A DNA stretch of 64,000 nt from Flavobacterium defluvii (GCF_900129555.1 NZ_FQWC01000004.1:186001-250000); one strand, 5' to 3'; positions 8,798 through 17,413 are shown, counted from the first letter of the stretch. Notes: generated by a model from the sequence alone, not told the origin. Program-made: numbers and translations.

Positions 8798-9087
8798 ATG
8801 TGTAGTCCCTACGGGACATTTTTTACGGACGCTATTTTATTTTTCTACCGATATTATACTCCTAACGGAGTATTCATTAGAAATCTATTAACAATCTGAT
8901 ACAAATTAAGATATTGGTAAAAACTATTTCATTTATTTTTCTACCGATATTTAATCTCTACGAGATATTTCTACTGAGGAAATATTCCTAATGAAGTATT
9001 GACTAGAAACCTATGAAGATATCTCGTAGAGATTAAATATCGGCAACAACATAATAATCGGCATTTAAAATTGTCCCGTAGGGACTA
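8798..9087. repeat. Mosaic palindromic element with GTCCCTACGGGAC termini (copy 1)
   Basis: This fills most of the 420-bp gap between the oxidase gene and the small Cys-pair gene. TAGTCCCTACGGGACA (8803-8818) and its perfect complement (9072-9087) bound the element. Inside are short hairpins of the same design with other stems: ACTCC-TAAC-GGAGT (8858-8871), ATCTC-TAC-GAGAT (8954-8966) and ATCTC-GTA-GAGAT (9021-9033), several preceded by CTACCGATATT. A second mosaic lies at 59336-59700, where the terminal 20 bp (8798-8817) recur exactly in inverted orientation. No protein is encoded. It may be a mobile or structural repeat. Confidence 0.8.
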
Positions 9088-9149
9088 TATTAACATCTCC
9101 ATATTTATCTATTAACTTATCATTGACAATTTTCAAAATTAAATCCTCT

Positions 9150-9157
9150 TATATTTG
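9150..9157 (+). promoter_or_regulatory. -7 promoter element TATATTTG
   Basis: TATATTTG matches TAnnTTTG and lies 54 bp before the ATG at 9212. A TTGAC is present 24 bp upstream, slightly far for a -33 element. It suggests that the small Cys-pair gene has its own promoter rather than being the end of the copper operon. Confidence 0.4.
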
Positions 9158-9211
9158 AACCAACATCTTCAATCAAAAAAGAAAAATACCTAACAATTAA
9201 ATTATATAAAA

Positions 9212-9367
9212 ATGCAAAAATTATTTACCGTTTTAGCTATCGCTTTATTTACAATTGGATTACAGGCACAAGACACTACGCCAGCTAAAAAAGAAAATGC
9301 TAAAAAAGAATCATGCTGTAAAAAAACAGCGGATAAAAAAGACAAAAAATGCTGCGCTAAAAAATAA
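9212..9367 (+). CDS. 51-residue exported lysine-rich protein with paired cysteines
   Basis: The small frame starts ATG 9212 and ends TAA 9365-9367. It has a signal peptide (MQKLFTVLAIALFTIGLQA, cut near QA-Q) and a mature part of about 32 residues, almost half lysine, with two CC pairs in KESCCKK and DKKCCAKK. It has its own TAnnTTTG box upstream and a perfect terminator downstream, which supports it being real. The layout recalls small periplasmic metal-binding or metallothionein-like peptides, and it stands next to copper genes; copper or silver sequestration is an inference. I do not recognise a named family. Confidence 0.75.
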   Translation: MQKLFTVLAIALFTIGLQAQDTTPAKKENAKKESCCKKTADKKDKKCCAKK

Positions 9368-9384
9368 TTAAAGCAGTATAATTT

Positions 9385-9412
9385 AAAAGGCCTCAAATAT
9401 TTGAGGCCTTTT
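9385..9412 (+). terminator. Rho-independent terminator
   Basis: The perfect 24-bp palindrome AAGGCCTCAAATATTTGAGG plus CCTT (9387-9410) is flanked by A and T runs and lies 19 bp after the small Cys-pair gene stop. Confidence 0.85.
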
Positions 9413-9421
9413 TTATGATAT

Positions 9422-9481
9422 TTTTTCCGCCACGAATTCACAAATTTTTATAAATTAATTTGTGAATTCGTGGCGGAAAAA
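9422..9481. repeat. Perfect 25-bp inverted repeat, GCCACGAATTCAC family
   Basis: Arms 9422-9446 and 9457-9481 are perfect complements (TTTTTCCGCCACGAATTCAC onward) around a 10-bp AT loop. On the minus strand it directly follows the stop codon of the trimodular polysaccharide gene, so it could double as that gene's terminator. A related imperfect copy with the same GCCACGAATTCAC phrase lies at 37314-37377. Confidence 0.8.
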
Positions 9482-12400
9482 CTATTTTAAAGTCGCAACA
9501 TTTCCTGTTCTGGTAAGTACTCCCCAGCTTTGACTTTCTCCTTTTATGGCTCTCCTTAAAGCTCTGAATAAAATTACATACATTAATTGTCTGTATACAA
9601 ACCGCTGCGGAATCAGCCATATTAGTTTCGTTAGTTTTTCTTTTTCAAAAATAAACGCAATTACACTCACCAACATATCTACCAGCATAAATGCTATGTA
9701 ATAAATCATTATTTTATGAAGACTGTCCGGATCATTATAATTCCAGAATAAACTTAAAATAAGAACCAAATCGGCTAAAGGCGCAAAGATTGGCAATACA
9801 ATCTGAAAGAGAAGAATATTGGGCAGTGCAACCATTCCTAAACCTTTATATCTCGGATTAAAACACGCATCTCTGTTTTTCCAAAAAGCCTGCATAATAC
9901 CATAACTCCAGCGAAAACGCTGTTTCATAAATTCTTTTAAGCTTTCGGGAGCTTCTGTAACTGCAATTGCCTCTGTACAATTTGTAATATGATAACCGCT
10001 TTTCAAAATTCTAATAGTCAGATCGCAGTCTTCTGCAAGTGTATCGGTTGTAAAACCTCCTGCTTTTTCTATTGCTTCTTTTCTAAATGCGCCAATTGCT
10101 CCGGGAACAACCGTAATTCCATTGATTAAATCAAAAGCTCTTCTGTCAAAATTTTGTGCTGTTGTGTATTCAATACTCTGCCATTTGGTAAGAATTGTAT
10201 TTTCATTACCAACTTTTACATTTCCTGCGACAGCTCCAATTTCTTCATTATTTTTCAATTGAACTGTAAATCTTTTCATCAATTGCGAAATGGCATCGGT
10301 TTTTAATTGTGTATCGGCATCAATACAAACAACATAATCGTTTTGGGTTAATTTTATTCCGTAGTTTAAGGCAGATGCTTTTCCTCCATTTGTTTTTGTA
10401 TATATTTTTACTTTTGGATTATTGGCAAAAGCTTCATTTATCATGGCAAAAGTTTTGTCTTTAGAACCATCATCGACAAAAACCACATCAAAATCAGGAT
10501 AATCCTGATTTAATAAATTTTCGATGGTTTTTACAGCATTTATTTCTTCATTATACGCAGGAACAATAATACTAACTTTTGGAAAATTCCCTTCAGGAGA
10601 TTTATAAACTGGTGGATATTTATGATCCTTCCATTTTTTTATAAAGGCCATTACTGCCATTAGCGCAATTCTAAAAAAGCCAAGAAAAATAGCGACCCAA
10701 AATGTTGCGGTAATAAATTGTCCAAACCAATATCCAAAATCAAAAATTAAATTATCAACCGTAATAAAAGGTCCTTCTGCTTTTGGCATAATTTCGTCTT
10801 TAGTTTTGCCTAGCAAATGATAAACGGTTGTAAATTCAACATTTTTGCTTTTGAAATATTTAATAATTCTAGGCAAAGCGTCGACTGTCGCTTGCCTGTT
10901 TCCTCCAGCATCGTGTAGTAAAATAATTCCCTTATCAGGATTTGCTTCATATTGCTGTACAGTTCTAATGTAAACCGAATCGGCACTAACGCCTTTTTCC
11001 CAATCATTAGGATCAATACTTTCGCCCACACTATAATAATTTTGTGCTTTGCTTAGGGCAATTGGTTTCAGTTCTGCTTCTGTTGTTGGTTCTGCATCTG
11101 CATTATAAGGTGCTCTAAAGAGTACGGTACTTTTTCCGGTTATGGCTTCGATTAATAATCGTGTTGTTTCCATTTCTTTCGCAGCACGCTCCGGACTTAC
11201 CAATGCAATATTAGGATGCGTAAAAGTATGATTTCCTATTTCATGTCCTTCTTTATAAATTCTTTGCAATATTGGAATATTATTTTCTGCCTGAATACCA
11301 ATAACAAAAAATACAGCTGGTACTTTTTCTTTTTTTAAAATATCTAAAATCTCCGGTGTATAAACAGGATCCGGACCATCATCGAAGGTTAAAATGACTT
11401 GTTTCTTTACATTTCCAAATTTACTTATAACATATTTGGTTGGTAATTCTACATATTTCTGTTCTGTAATCGTAATTTCGTCTTTGTTTATTTCCAGTTC
11501 TATTTTTCCCGGTGCCGGACTTGCAATAACATTTAATACTTCGCCGTCTCCAATATAAGCAGGACTTTCGATTCGTGTGTTTACACTTTTCATTACATTA
11601 AAATCAAAAGGTTTTTTCGCAAGACTTTCGTTTGTTAAGCTTCGATGGTAAAAACTCCACAAACGCTGATCTTCGCTGCCCAAACGCCACAAAGCAGTTC
11701 CTGCCAAACCATATTCGTCACTAAATCTTATTGTGTTAAAATTTGTTGCTGCATCTTCAAAATTTACAATATGTTTTTTGCCATTACTGTCTTTATAGCT
11801 AAATGAGTTACTGTAGCTGTCGTTATCAAATTTTATAAACGCATTATATTGCTTTGCAATGGCAATTGCGTGATCGTAAGTTACAGTTTCTCCTTCTTGC
11901 TTTTCCTGCCAATCGTAGCCATAACCTGCAAAACAAAGTATAATTTTATCTGATGAAATTTCCTTGGCTGTTTTATCTACGATTCTTTCTATCCATTTCT
12001 GGTCGCTTATATCTCCGGGAATACTTCCGGCATAATGCTGATCATAAGCCATAAGGAACATATAATCATTGTATTTTGCTAATTCTTTTATATTAAAATC
12101 ATCGTCGCCCGCCATTATATCCTGCGAAACAAGATATCCAAGCGGATGAAGTTTTTCGTATAATTCTTTTTGAAAAGCAATTATAGGTTCATCGCCTTTT
12201 TCCTTAAACTCTTCAAAATCAACATTTATTCCTTGTAAATCATATTTCTTTAAGTTTTTTACGATATCATTTATGAGTCTTTCTTTTTTGTTTTTGTCAT
12301 GAAGAATACGATGAATAAGGTCACCATCAAATTCGCCTTCGCCTAAAGATTCATTGATGTTGTTGATTAATGGAAGGATTTTTACTTTTCCTTTTTTCAT

Positions 12401-12877
12401 CACTTTTAATGCCAAGGTATCAATATCAGTTTTCAGCAAATCGGTTTTGGGATCAATAAAAAACCATTCCGGAACTACCATATTGAGCTTGTCGATATTT
12501 TTTTCGAGAGAAAATAAACTCTGCGGATCCCAATCGACATAAAATGCAGCCCGGACTTCTTCGTTTGTTTTAGGTATAGCCGGCAGCTTTTTTAGTTTGT
12601 CTATTTTTGTTTTTTCTCTCAAGAAATAATCAAAACCTTTAAATTGTTTGAGGTCTTTATCACTTAATTTACTGGGCACAAAAGGATTATCTAAACTATG
12701 TCCGGTTCGACTATGAACTGCCAAAAGCGGAAGCGGTGGTTTTAATCCTTTCTTTAAAGTGATAAAGAAAATTGGCACCATTAAAATAAGAAGAAACAAA
12801 ATAAGCCGGCTTGACCATTGAAAAGTTTTCCAGCGCTTTTGGGTAACGGTCTGAAATATTTGTTTTTTATCATCCAT
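9482..12877 (-). CDS. Trimodular polysaccharide enzyme: GH18-like + NodB deacetylase + GT2 synthase
   Basis: The 1131-residue protein has a cytoplasmic stub and membrane segment (about 22-42). Next comes a GH18/chitinase-like domain (about 105-415, LNMVVPEWFFID, catalytic-type GINVDFEEF near 215), then a polysaccharide deacetylase domain (about 490-690) with VILTFDDGPD and HEIGNHTFTHPN metal-binding motifs. A second membrane segment (about 715-745) leads to a family 2 glycosyltransferase (about 768-1000, VSIIVPAYNEE, DADTQ, EDCD and QRFRW) and C-terminal membrane helices. GT2 proteins with QRFRW are processive beta-glycan synthases such as PgaC/IcaA, HasA or NodC. The fusion would make, deacetylate and trim or sense one amino-sugar polymer. 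The GH18 site keeps only the last Asp and Glu of DxxDxDxE, so it may be weak or carbohydrate-binding. Confidence 0.9.
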   Translation of the reverse strand: MDDKKQIFQTVTQKRWKTFQWSSRLILFLLILMVPIFFITLKKGLKPPLPLLAVHSRTGHSLDNPFVPSKLSDKDLKQFKGFDYFLREKTKIDKLKKLPAIPKTNEEVRAAFYVDWDPQSLFSLEKNIDKLNMVVPEWFFIDPKTDLLKTDIDTLALKVMKKGKVKILPLINNINESLGEGEFDGDLIHRILHDKNKKERLINDIVKNLKKYDLQGINVDFEEFKEKGDEPIIAFQKELYEKLHPLGYLVSQDIMAGDDDFNIKELAKYNDYMFLMAYDQHYAGSIPGDISDQKWIERIVDKTAKEISSDKIILCFAGYGYDWQEKQEGETVTYDHAIAIAKQYNAFIKFDNDSYSNSFSYKDSNGKKHIVNFEDAATNFNTIRFSDEYGLAGTALWRLGSEDQRLWSFYHRSLTNESLAKKPFDFNVMKSVNTRIESPAYIGDGEVLNVIASPAPGKIELEINKDEITITEQKYVELPTKYVISKFGNVKKQVILTFDDGPDPVYTPEILDILKKEKVPAVFFVIGIQAENNIPILQRIYKEGHEIGNHTFTHPNIALVSPERAAKEMETTRLLIEAITGKSTVLFRAPYNADAEPTTEAELKPIALSKAQNYYSVGESIDPNDWEKGVSADSVYIRTVQQYEANPDKGIILLHDAGGNRQATVDALPRIIKYFKSKNVEFTTVYHLLGKTKDEIMPKAEGPFITVDNLIFDFGYWFGQFITATFWVAIFLGFFRIALMAVMAFIKKWKDHKYPPVYKSPEGNFPKVSIIVPAYNEEINAVKTIENLLNQDYPDFDVVFVDDGSKDKTFAMINEAFANNPKVKIYTKTNGGKASALNYGIKLTQNDYVVCIDADTQLKTDAISQLMKRFTVQLKNNEEIGAVAGNVKVGNENTILTKWQSIEYTTAQNFDRRAFDLINGITVVPGAIGAFRKEAIEKAGGFTTDTLAEDCDLTIRILKSGYHITNCTEAIAVTEAPESLKEFMKQRFRWSYGIMQAFWKNRDACFNPRYKGLGMVALPNILLFQIVLPIFAPLADLVLILSLFWNYNDPDSLHKIMIYYIAFMLVDMLVSVIAFIFEKEKLTKLIWLIPQRFVYRQLMYVILFRALRRAIKGESQSWGVLTRTGNVATLK

Positions 12878-13262
12878 ACAATCTTACTTTTAGGCAAATT
12901 TTATTAGAAAGATAAATCGAAAAGTTAATTTCAAATCTTTAAAACCTTAACGTTCTAATAAAATTTTATTCTTAAATGAAATATTTATCTTACAAATATA
13001 ATTCAATTTGAATATAAATTTATTATTATTAAATGAAGTTTGAATTAACGAATTGAGCTTCTTGGAATTGAAATTATAGAATAAATTTACGAAAGAAAAG
13101 GTTTAAAAATCAATCAACCAGAAACAAAAACAATTGAAAAACAATACATTAAGAATAAACAAAAAAAGACCTCAATAAATTGAGGTCTTTTCTATTTCTA
13201 AATCTTCCAGCCAACTTTATCAGAGTTCTTCGGCCAGAGTTCTTAATTATTTTAAAAAGAGA
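12878..13262. promoter_or_regulatory. 385-bp gene-free leader region upstream of the trimodular gene
   Basis: No coding frame is convincing here. The minus-strand leader carries a 14-bp perfect inverted repeat, AAATTTTATTAGAA (12896-12909) with TTCTAATAAAATTT (12953-12966), and a TATATTTG -7-like box at 13000-12993 on the minus strand. That layout would give a 5' leader of about 110 nt. The rest is AT-rich apart from the terminator at 13165-13192. Confidence 0.45.
13165..13192 (-). terminator. Terminator after the DUF4442 gene
   Basis: AAAAGACCTCAAT-AA-ATTGAGGTCTTTT forms a strong stem with flanking A and T runs, 70 bp beyond the stop of the minus-strand gene at 13263. Confidence 0.8.
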
Positions 13263-13715
13263 TTATTTCAATCTAACACTCCATTCAAAATCCATTTCAG
13301 AAACCTGAACACCTTCTTCATTTGTTCCGATAGATTTCATCCAGAAAGTTTGTCCTTCACCGGTTTCGATTGTATTTTTTATAGCATCGGCAATTAAGTG
13401 GCCGTCATTGCAAACGAAAGTAATTCTTCCGGTTGCTTTTTTGGTAAAGTTTCCTTTATTATTGGCAACAAGCATAGAGATCTTTTTTCCGCTTTGCTGA
13501 ATCTGCGAAATGACTAATGCTCCTGTTGTTAACTCTGCCGCCATGGCCTGAACTGCAAAATACATCGAATTAAATGGATTTTGATTTATCCAGCGATGCT
13601 TAACACTTACGACACATCTGTCTTTATCGATTGCTTTTACACGCACACCGCAAAAGTATGCCGACGGTAATTTGAATAATACAAATTTGTTGAGTTTTGA
13701 TACAGATATTGCCAT
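13263..13715 (-). CDS. DUF4442 hotdog-fold protein, possible acyl-thioesterase
   Basis: The 150-residue cytoplasmic protein fits the DUF4442 family, a hotdog fold related to PaaI/YiiD thioesterases. Features include NPFNSMYFAVQAMAAELTTG in the central helix, where hotdog thioesterases place the active-site residues, and a beta-strand C-terminus. It would hydrolyse an acyl thioester, but the substrate is unknown and no classical HGG motif is visible. It is monocistronic, followed by its own terminator, and starts at ATG 13715. Family assignment is fairly sure; catalysis is inferred. Confidence 0.75.
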   Translation of the reverse strand: MAISVSKLNKFVLFKLPSAYFCGVRVKAIDKDRCVVSVKHRWINQNPFNSMYFAVQAMAAELTTGALVISQIQQSGKKISMLVANNKGNFTKKATGRITFVCNDGHLIADAIKNTIETGEGQTFWMKSIGTNEEGVQVSEMDFEWSVRLK

Positions 13716-13909
13716 TTGATATATTTTTTAGGTAAAAATACAAAAAAACTATGCATGCACAATAAATTGACAATACTTTCTAAAAATGCTAGTAAATACA
13801 ATACTTAGCAATGATTTTCAGCAGATTAAACTTTTAAATTCAATTTAAAATTTGTTAAATTTTTGTTAATATTTGGTACTATGTAAAACAAGATACTGTT
13901 TTTTGGACA

Positions 13910-13917
13910 TATATTTG
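13910..13917 (+). promoter_or_regulatory. -7 promoter element TATATTTG
   Basis: TATATTTG lies 45 bp before the chosen ATG at 13963. It would place the transcription start downstream of an earlier in-frame start at 13873, and so supports the shorter protein. Confidence 0.45.
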
Positions 13918-13962
13918 CATAAGAAATTACTATATGCTTTTAATCAATCAAAACCACTCATC

Positions 13963-14421
13963 ATGGAAAAATCATCAGAAAAGAATACTTCGGCATTCGC
14001 ACATTTAAGTACATTAAGTCAATACATTATTCCGTTTGGGAATTATATTTTCCCAATCATAATCTGGTCAAGCTACAAAGACAAATCAGAATTTGTAGAT
14101 CATCACGGGAAACAGGCTTTGAACTTTCAATTGAGTTTATTGCTTTACACATTAATCTTAGCTTTAATCGCCATTCCGATTTTTGTTACAGTTTTTTTAC
14201 AAAACCTGCCCATTGAAGCTGTTTTTAATGACAATGAAGATTTCTATATCAGAAATTTCAATTTTGAAGGAAACATTGGACTTTTAAGTATTGGAGCTAC
14301 TGCGGTAGTACTTTTTGGACTTTTAAAATTTGTTGAATTCTTTTTAGTGATTTATGCTTCTATAAAAGCTTCAAACGGAGAATTATACAAATATCCAATG
14401 ACGATTTCTTTTATAAAGTAA
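13963..14421 (+). CDS. DUF4870 domain membrane protein
   Basis: From ATG 13963 the product is 152 residues. A longer frame from 13873 is rejected because a TAnnTTTG box lies inside it and the added residues lack family character. The N-terminal phrase TSAFAHLSTLSQYIIPFGNY, then DHHGKQALNFQLSLLLY, is typical of DUF4870/Tic20-like small membrane proteins, with three membrane segments. Function is unknown. It stands directly upstream of the PadR-PspC-GIN cluster and may belong to the same envelope-related unit, although 126 bp separate them. Confidence 0.8.
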   Translation: MEKSSEKNTSAFAHLSTLSQYIIPFGNYIFPIIIWSSYKDKSEFVDHHGKQALNFQLSLLLYTLILALIAIPIFVTVFLQNLPIEAVFNDNEDFYIRNFNFEGNIGLLSIGATAVVLFGLLKFVEFFLVIYASIKASNGELYKYPMTISFIK

Positions 14422-14547
14422 TTGACAAAGGTTAAAAGTTATATGTTATACGAACGAGTTCTAACAGAATAAATTCGAAATCAATCATCAATCAATATCA
14501 TCAATCAAAAAACGAATTGTTCAATCTAAAAAAAACAAAATGAAATT

Positions 14548-14880
14548 ATGAACATTGAAAACACAAAAGCACAGATGCGCAAAGGTGTTCTTGAGTTTTG
14601 CATCTTATCAGTTCTAAAAGAAAAAGACGCATATACATCTGAAATATTAGACACTTTAAAAAACGCGAAATTACTAGTTGTTGAAGGAACAGTTTATCCG
14701 CTTTTAACTAGATTGAAAAACGACGGTTTACTTAATTATCGATGGGAAGAATCTACATCTGGACCCCCTAGAAAATACTATGGATTAACCGAAATAGGGC
14801 AAACATTTTTAAACGAACTTAGCGGTACCTGGACAGAGCTGTCAGACGCTGTAAAACTAATCACCAATCAAAATCAATAA
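14548..14880 (+). CDS. PadR-family transcriptional regulator
   Basis: This 110-residue winged-helix protein shows the PadR pattern: AQMRKGVLEFCILSVL, a recognition helix around EGTVYPLLTRLKNDGLL, and the wing SGPPRKYYGLTEIG. It is the short subtype without the C-terminal dimer helix bundle. An ATG nine bases upstream is immediately followed by a stop, so 14548 is the start. It lies 3 bp before the PspC gene and is probably the repressor of this operon, as in many Bacteroidota where PadR and PspC genes are paired. Confidence 0.9.
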   Translation: MNIENTKAQMRKGVLEFCILSVLKEKDAYTSEILDTLKNAKLLVVEGTVYPLLTRLKNDGLLNYRWEESTSGPPRKYYGLTEIGQTFLNELSGTWTELSDAVKLITNQNQ

Positions 14881-14883
14881 GTC

Positions 14884-16617
14884 ATGAACAAAACAGTAAA
14901 TATTAACTTAGGCGGTATGTTTTTTCACATCGATGAAGATGCATATTTAAAATTGTCACGCTATTTTGACGCTATAAAACGATCACTTAACAACTCATCT
15001 GGACAAGATGAAATTATTAAAGATATCGAAATGCGTGTTTCTGAATTATTAACAGAAAAACAAAAAAGCGAGAAACATGTTGTTGGACTGAAAGATGTTG
15101 ACGAAGTGATTGCAGTAATGGGACAACCGGAAGATTACAGAATCGAAGACGAAGAAAATACAAATCAGTCTTTTAATAATTATAGCGGAAGAAGCCACAA
15201 AAAATTATACCGTGATAAAGAAAACGGAATGATTGGCGGTGTTGCAACTGGTTTGGCTCATTATTTTGGAATCGAAGCTGTATGGGTTAAAATCGTATTC
15301 TTAATATTTGTTTTCGCAGGTTTTGGAACCGGAATTTTAGCTTACTTCGTTCTTTGGATTGTAACGCCTGAGGCAGTTACAACCTCTGAAAAACTGGAAA
15401 TGACAGGAGAACCGGTTACAATTTCGAACATCGAAAAAAAAGTTCGTGAAGAAATAGAATCGTTATCTGATAAATTTAAAAATGCAGATTATGATAAAAT
15501 GGGAAACCAGGTAAAATCGGGAGCTGAGAGAATAAGTAGTTCATTTGGAGACTTTATTATGACGGTTTTTAAAATCTTCGCTAAATTTTTAGGAGTAGTT
15601 TTAATCATGTCTGGAATAGCAACTTTAATCATGTTGTTAATTGGAGTTTTTACTTTAGGGACTAATGCTTTTGTTGATTTCCCTTGGCAAAACTTTATTG
15701 AAGCCGGAAATTTTACAGAATATCCTATTTGGTCTTTTGGGTTATTGATGCTTTTTGCGGTTGGAATTCCATTTTTCTTCTTAACATTATTAGGATTTAA
15801 ATTGTTGTCTCCAAACTTAAAATCAATCGGTAACATTACAAAATACACCTTACTGGCAGTATGGATTATCGCTGTTGCCATTGCTATTAGTTTTGGAATT
15901 AAACAAGCTACAGAAATCTCTCGTGACAATAAAGTAGTCGAAAAGAAAATTATTACTATTACTCCAAAAGATACTTTGCATGTAAAATTTAGATACAATG
16001 ATTATTACGCTAAAGATTTATACCGTCACGGAGACTTTGAATTTGTACAGGATTCAGCCGGAAATGATTTGATCTATTCAACAGATGTGCGTTTACACGT
16101 TTTACGAACTGATGAAGCTTCTCCTTATATTCAGATAGAAAAAAGTGCCAGAGGGAATTCGTTAACTAACGCCAAAAAAAGAGCAGAAAAAATCAATTTT
16201 AAATACCAGATTAACGGAAATCATTTAATTTTGGATAATTATTTTCTGACAGATGTTAAAAACAAATTCAGAGGCCAGGAAGTAGATGTATTCTTATATT
16301 TACCACAAGGTCAATTATTTAAACCAGATGCATCAATACAAGAATATGATGATACTGATGACAATTTCTTTGACTTACATTTCAGCGGAAATTACAATTA
16401 TAAGGTAGAAGGTTCAAAAATTAAATGTTTAAACTGTCCTGCTGACGAAATGGACGATGAAGATCATGACGGAGATTATAATGAAGAAAACCATATTGAA
16501 AAAGATACCGTAAACGAAGTTTCTATTAAAGTAAATGGAAAAGAAATTTTAAACGGTAAAAAAACGAACGGAAAGCTAACCACTGATAAAAACGGAGTTA
16601 TAATTAAAATTAACTAA
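14884..16617 (+). CDS. PspC-domain membrane protein with extracytoplasmic C-terminus
   Basis: The 577-residue protein starts with a helical cytoplasmic region (1-100, including EMRVSELLTEKQKSEKHVV and a MGQPEDY turn). A PspC domain follows (about 107-170, KKLYRDKENGMIGGVATGLA and a hydrophobic hairpin). Three to four further membrane segments (about 220-340) precede a beta-rich tail with an acidic stretch near DEMDDEDHDGDYNEE. PspC domains act in phage-shock and envelope-stress responses. The tail resembles the GIN/DUF2807 style of the next genes. It is translationally close to both the PadR gene and the next GIN gene (3 bp each), forming a tight operon. Confidence 0.88.
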   Translation: MNKTVNINLGGMFFHIDEDAYLKLSRYFDAIKRSLNNSSGQDEIIKDIEMRVSELLTEKQKSEKHVVGLKDVDEVIAVMGQPEDYRIEDEENTNQSFNNYSGRSHKKLYRDKENGMIGGVATGLAHYFGIEAVWVKIVFLIFVFAGFGTGILAYFVLWIVTPEAVTTSEKLEMTGEPVTISNIEKKVREEIESLSDKFKNADYDKMGNQVKSGAERISSSFGDFIMTVFKIFAKFLGVVLIMSGIATLIMLLIGVFTLGTNAFVDFPWQNFIEAGNFTEYPIWSFGLLMLFAVGIPFFFLTLLGFKLLSPNLKSIGNITKYTLLAVWIIAVAIAISFGIKQATEISRDNKVVEKKIITITPKDTLHVKFRYNDYYAKDLYRHGDFEFVQDSAGNDLIYSTDVRLHVLRTDEASPYIQIEKSARGNSLTNAKKRAEKINFKYQINGNHLILDNYFLTDVKNKFRGQEVDVFLYLPQGQLFKPDASIQEYDDTDDNFFDLHFSGNYNYKVEGSKIKCLNCPADEMDDEDHDGDYNEENHIEKDTVNEVSIKVNGKEILNGKKTNGKLTTDKNGVIIKIN

Positions 16618-16620
16618 GCC

Positions 16621-17355
16621 ATGATCAAAATAATCATTCATATTACGAAATTTATTATTGCCACGCTTACTGCATTGTTGTTTGCTTCATGTAATTTTAA
16701 CATGAATACAATCGAAGGAAGCGGGAATGTAACAACTGAAAAAAGAATTGTTGAGGGAGATTTTAAAAACATCGAAGTAAGCAATGCTATAGATTTAGTT
16801 ATACAACAATCAGATTCTGTAGATATTACAGTCGAAGCTGATGATAATCTGCAAAAAGAAATCATTACAAAAGTTGAAAACGGAACTTTGATTATTAAAT
16901 GTAAATTCTCTTCTTTCCGAAATGTAACCCAGAAAAAAGTAACGGTAAAAATGCCGCATGTTGGTAAAATTGAAGCATCGAGTGCTGCAAGTGTTGTAAG
17001 TAAAAATACAATTCAGGGAGAAAACATAGAATTAGAAACTTCAAGTGCGGCATCAATGCATGTTGATGTTGAATCTGATAATATTTCTTGTAACTCAAGC
17101 AGCGGAAGCTCAATTGATATCAAAGGAAAAGCATTAAAAATACAAACTTCTGCCTCAAGCGGCTCTTCAATTGAAGCAGGAAGTTTATTAGCAAATGATG
17201 TTGATGCCCAGGCTTCGAGCGGAGCAGTTATTAGTGTTCATCCTATTTTAAGTTTAAAAGCTCAGGCGAGCAGTGGTGGAAATATTAACTATAATAATGT
17301 TCCTAAAACAATTGATAAAACAGCAAGTTCCGGAGGAAGCATTAGTCAGAGCTAA
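16621..17355 (+). CDS. Lipoprotein with GIN (DUF2807) head domain
   Basis: The 244-residue product has a lipoprotein signal (LLFASC, lipid-bearing Cys about residue 24). It is followed by GSGNVTTEKRIVEGDFKNI and serine-rich beta-repeat sequence such as SSAASVVSKN and SSGSSIDIKG, the pattern of head-GIN or DUF2807 beta-helix proteins. It would be anchored in the periplasm or at the cell surface. The genomic pairing with PspC and PadR is common in Bacteroidota, but molecular function is unknown. It is the last gene of the operon and is followed by a strong terminator. Confidence 0.85.
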   Translation: MIKIIIHITKFIIATLTALLFASCNFNMNTIEGSGNVTTEKRIVEGDFKNIEVSNAIDLVIQQSDSVDITVEADDNLQKEIITKVENGTLIIKCKFSSFRNVTQKKVTVKMPHVGKIEASSAASVVSKNTIQGENIELETSSAASMHVDVESDNISCNSSSGSSIDIKGKALKIQTSASSGSSIEAGSLLANDVDAQASSGAVISVHPILSLKAQASSGGNINYNNVPKTIDKTASSGGSISQS

Positions 17356-17376
17356 CATTTTTTAACTGTTAAATAT

Positions 17377-17413
17377 AAAAGAAATCATCCATCTAAAGTG
17401 GATGATTTCTTTT
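17377..17413 (+). terminator. Terminator of the PadR-PspC-GIN operon
   Basis: AAAAGAAATCATCCAT and its complement ATGGATGATTTCTTTT-like arm (TGGATGATTTCTTTT) form a long stem with a CTAAAG loop. The next promoter box starts where the stem ends, so termination and re-initiation abut. Confidence 0.85.

Noticed and set aside
8798..9087. An insertion sequence or MITE with transposase-derived ends
   Set aside because: There are terminal inverted repeats but no target-site duplication was evident and no transposase in the window; kept only as a repeat.
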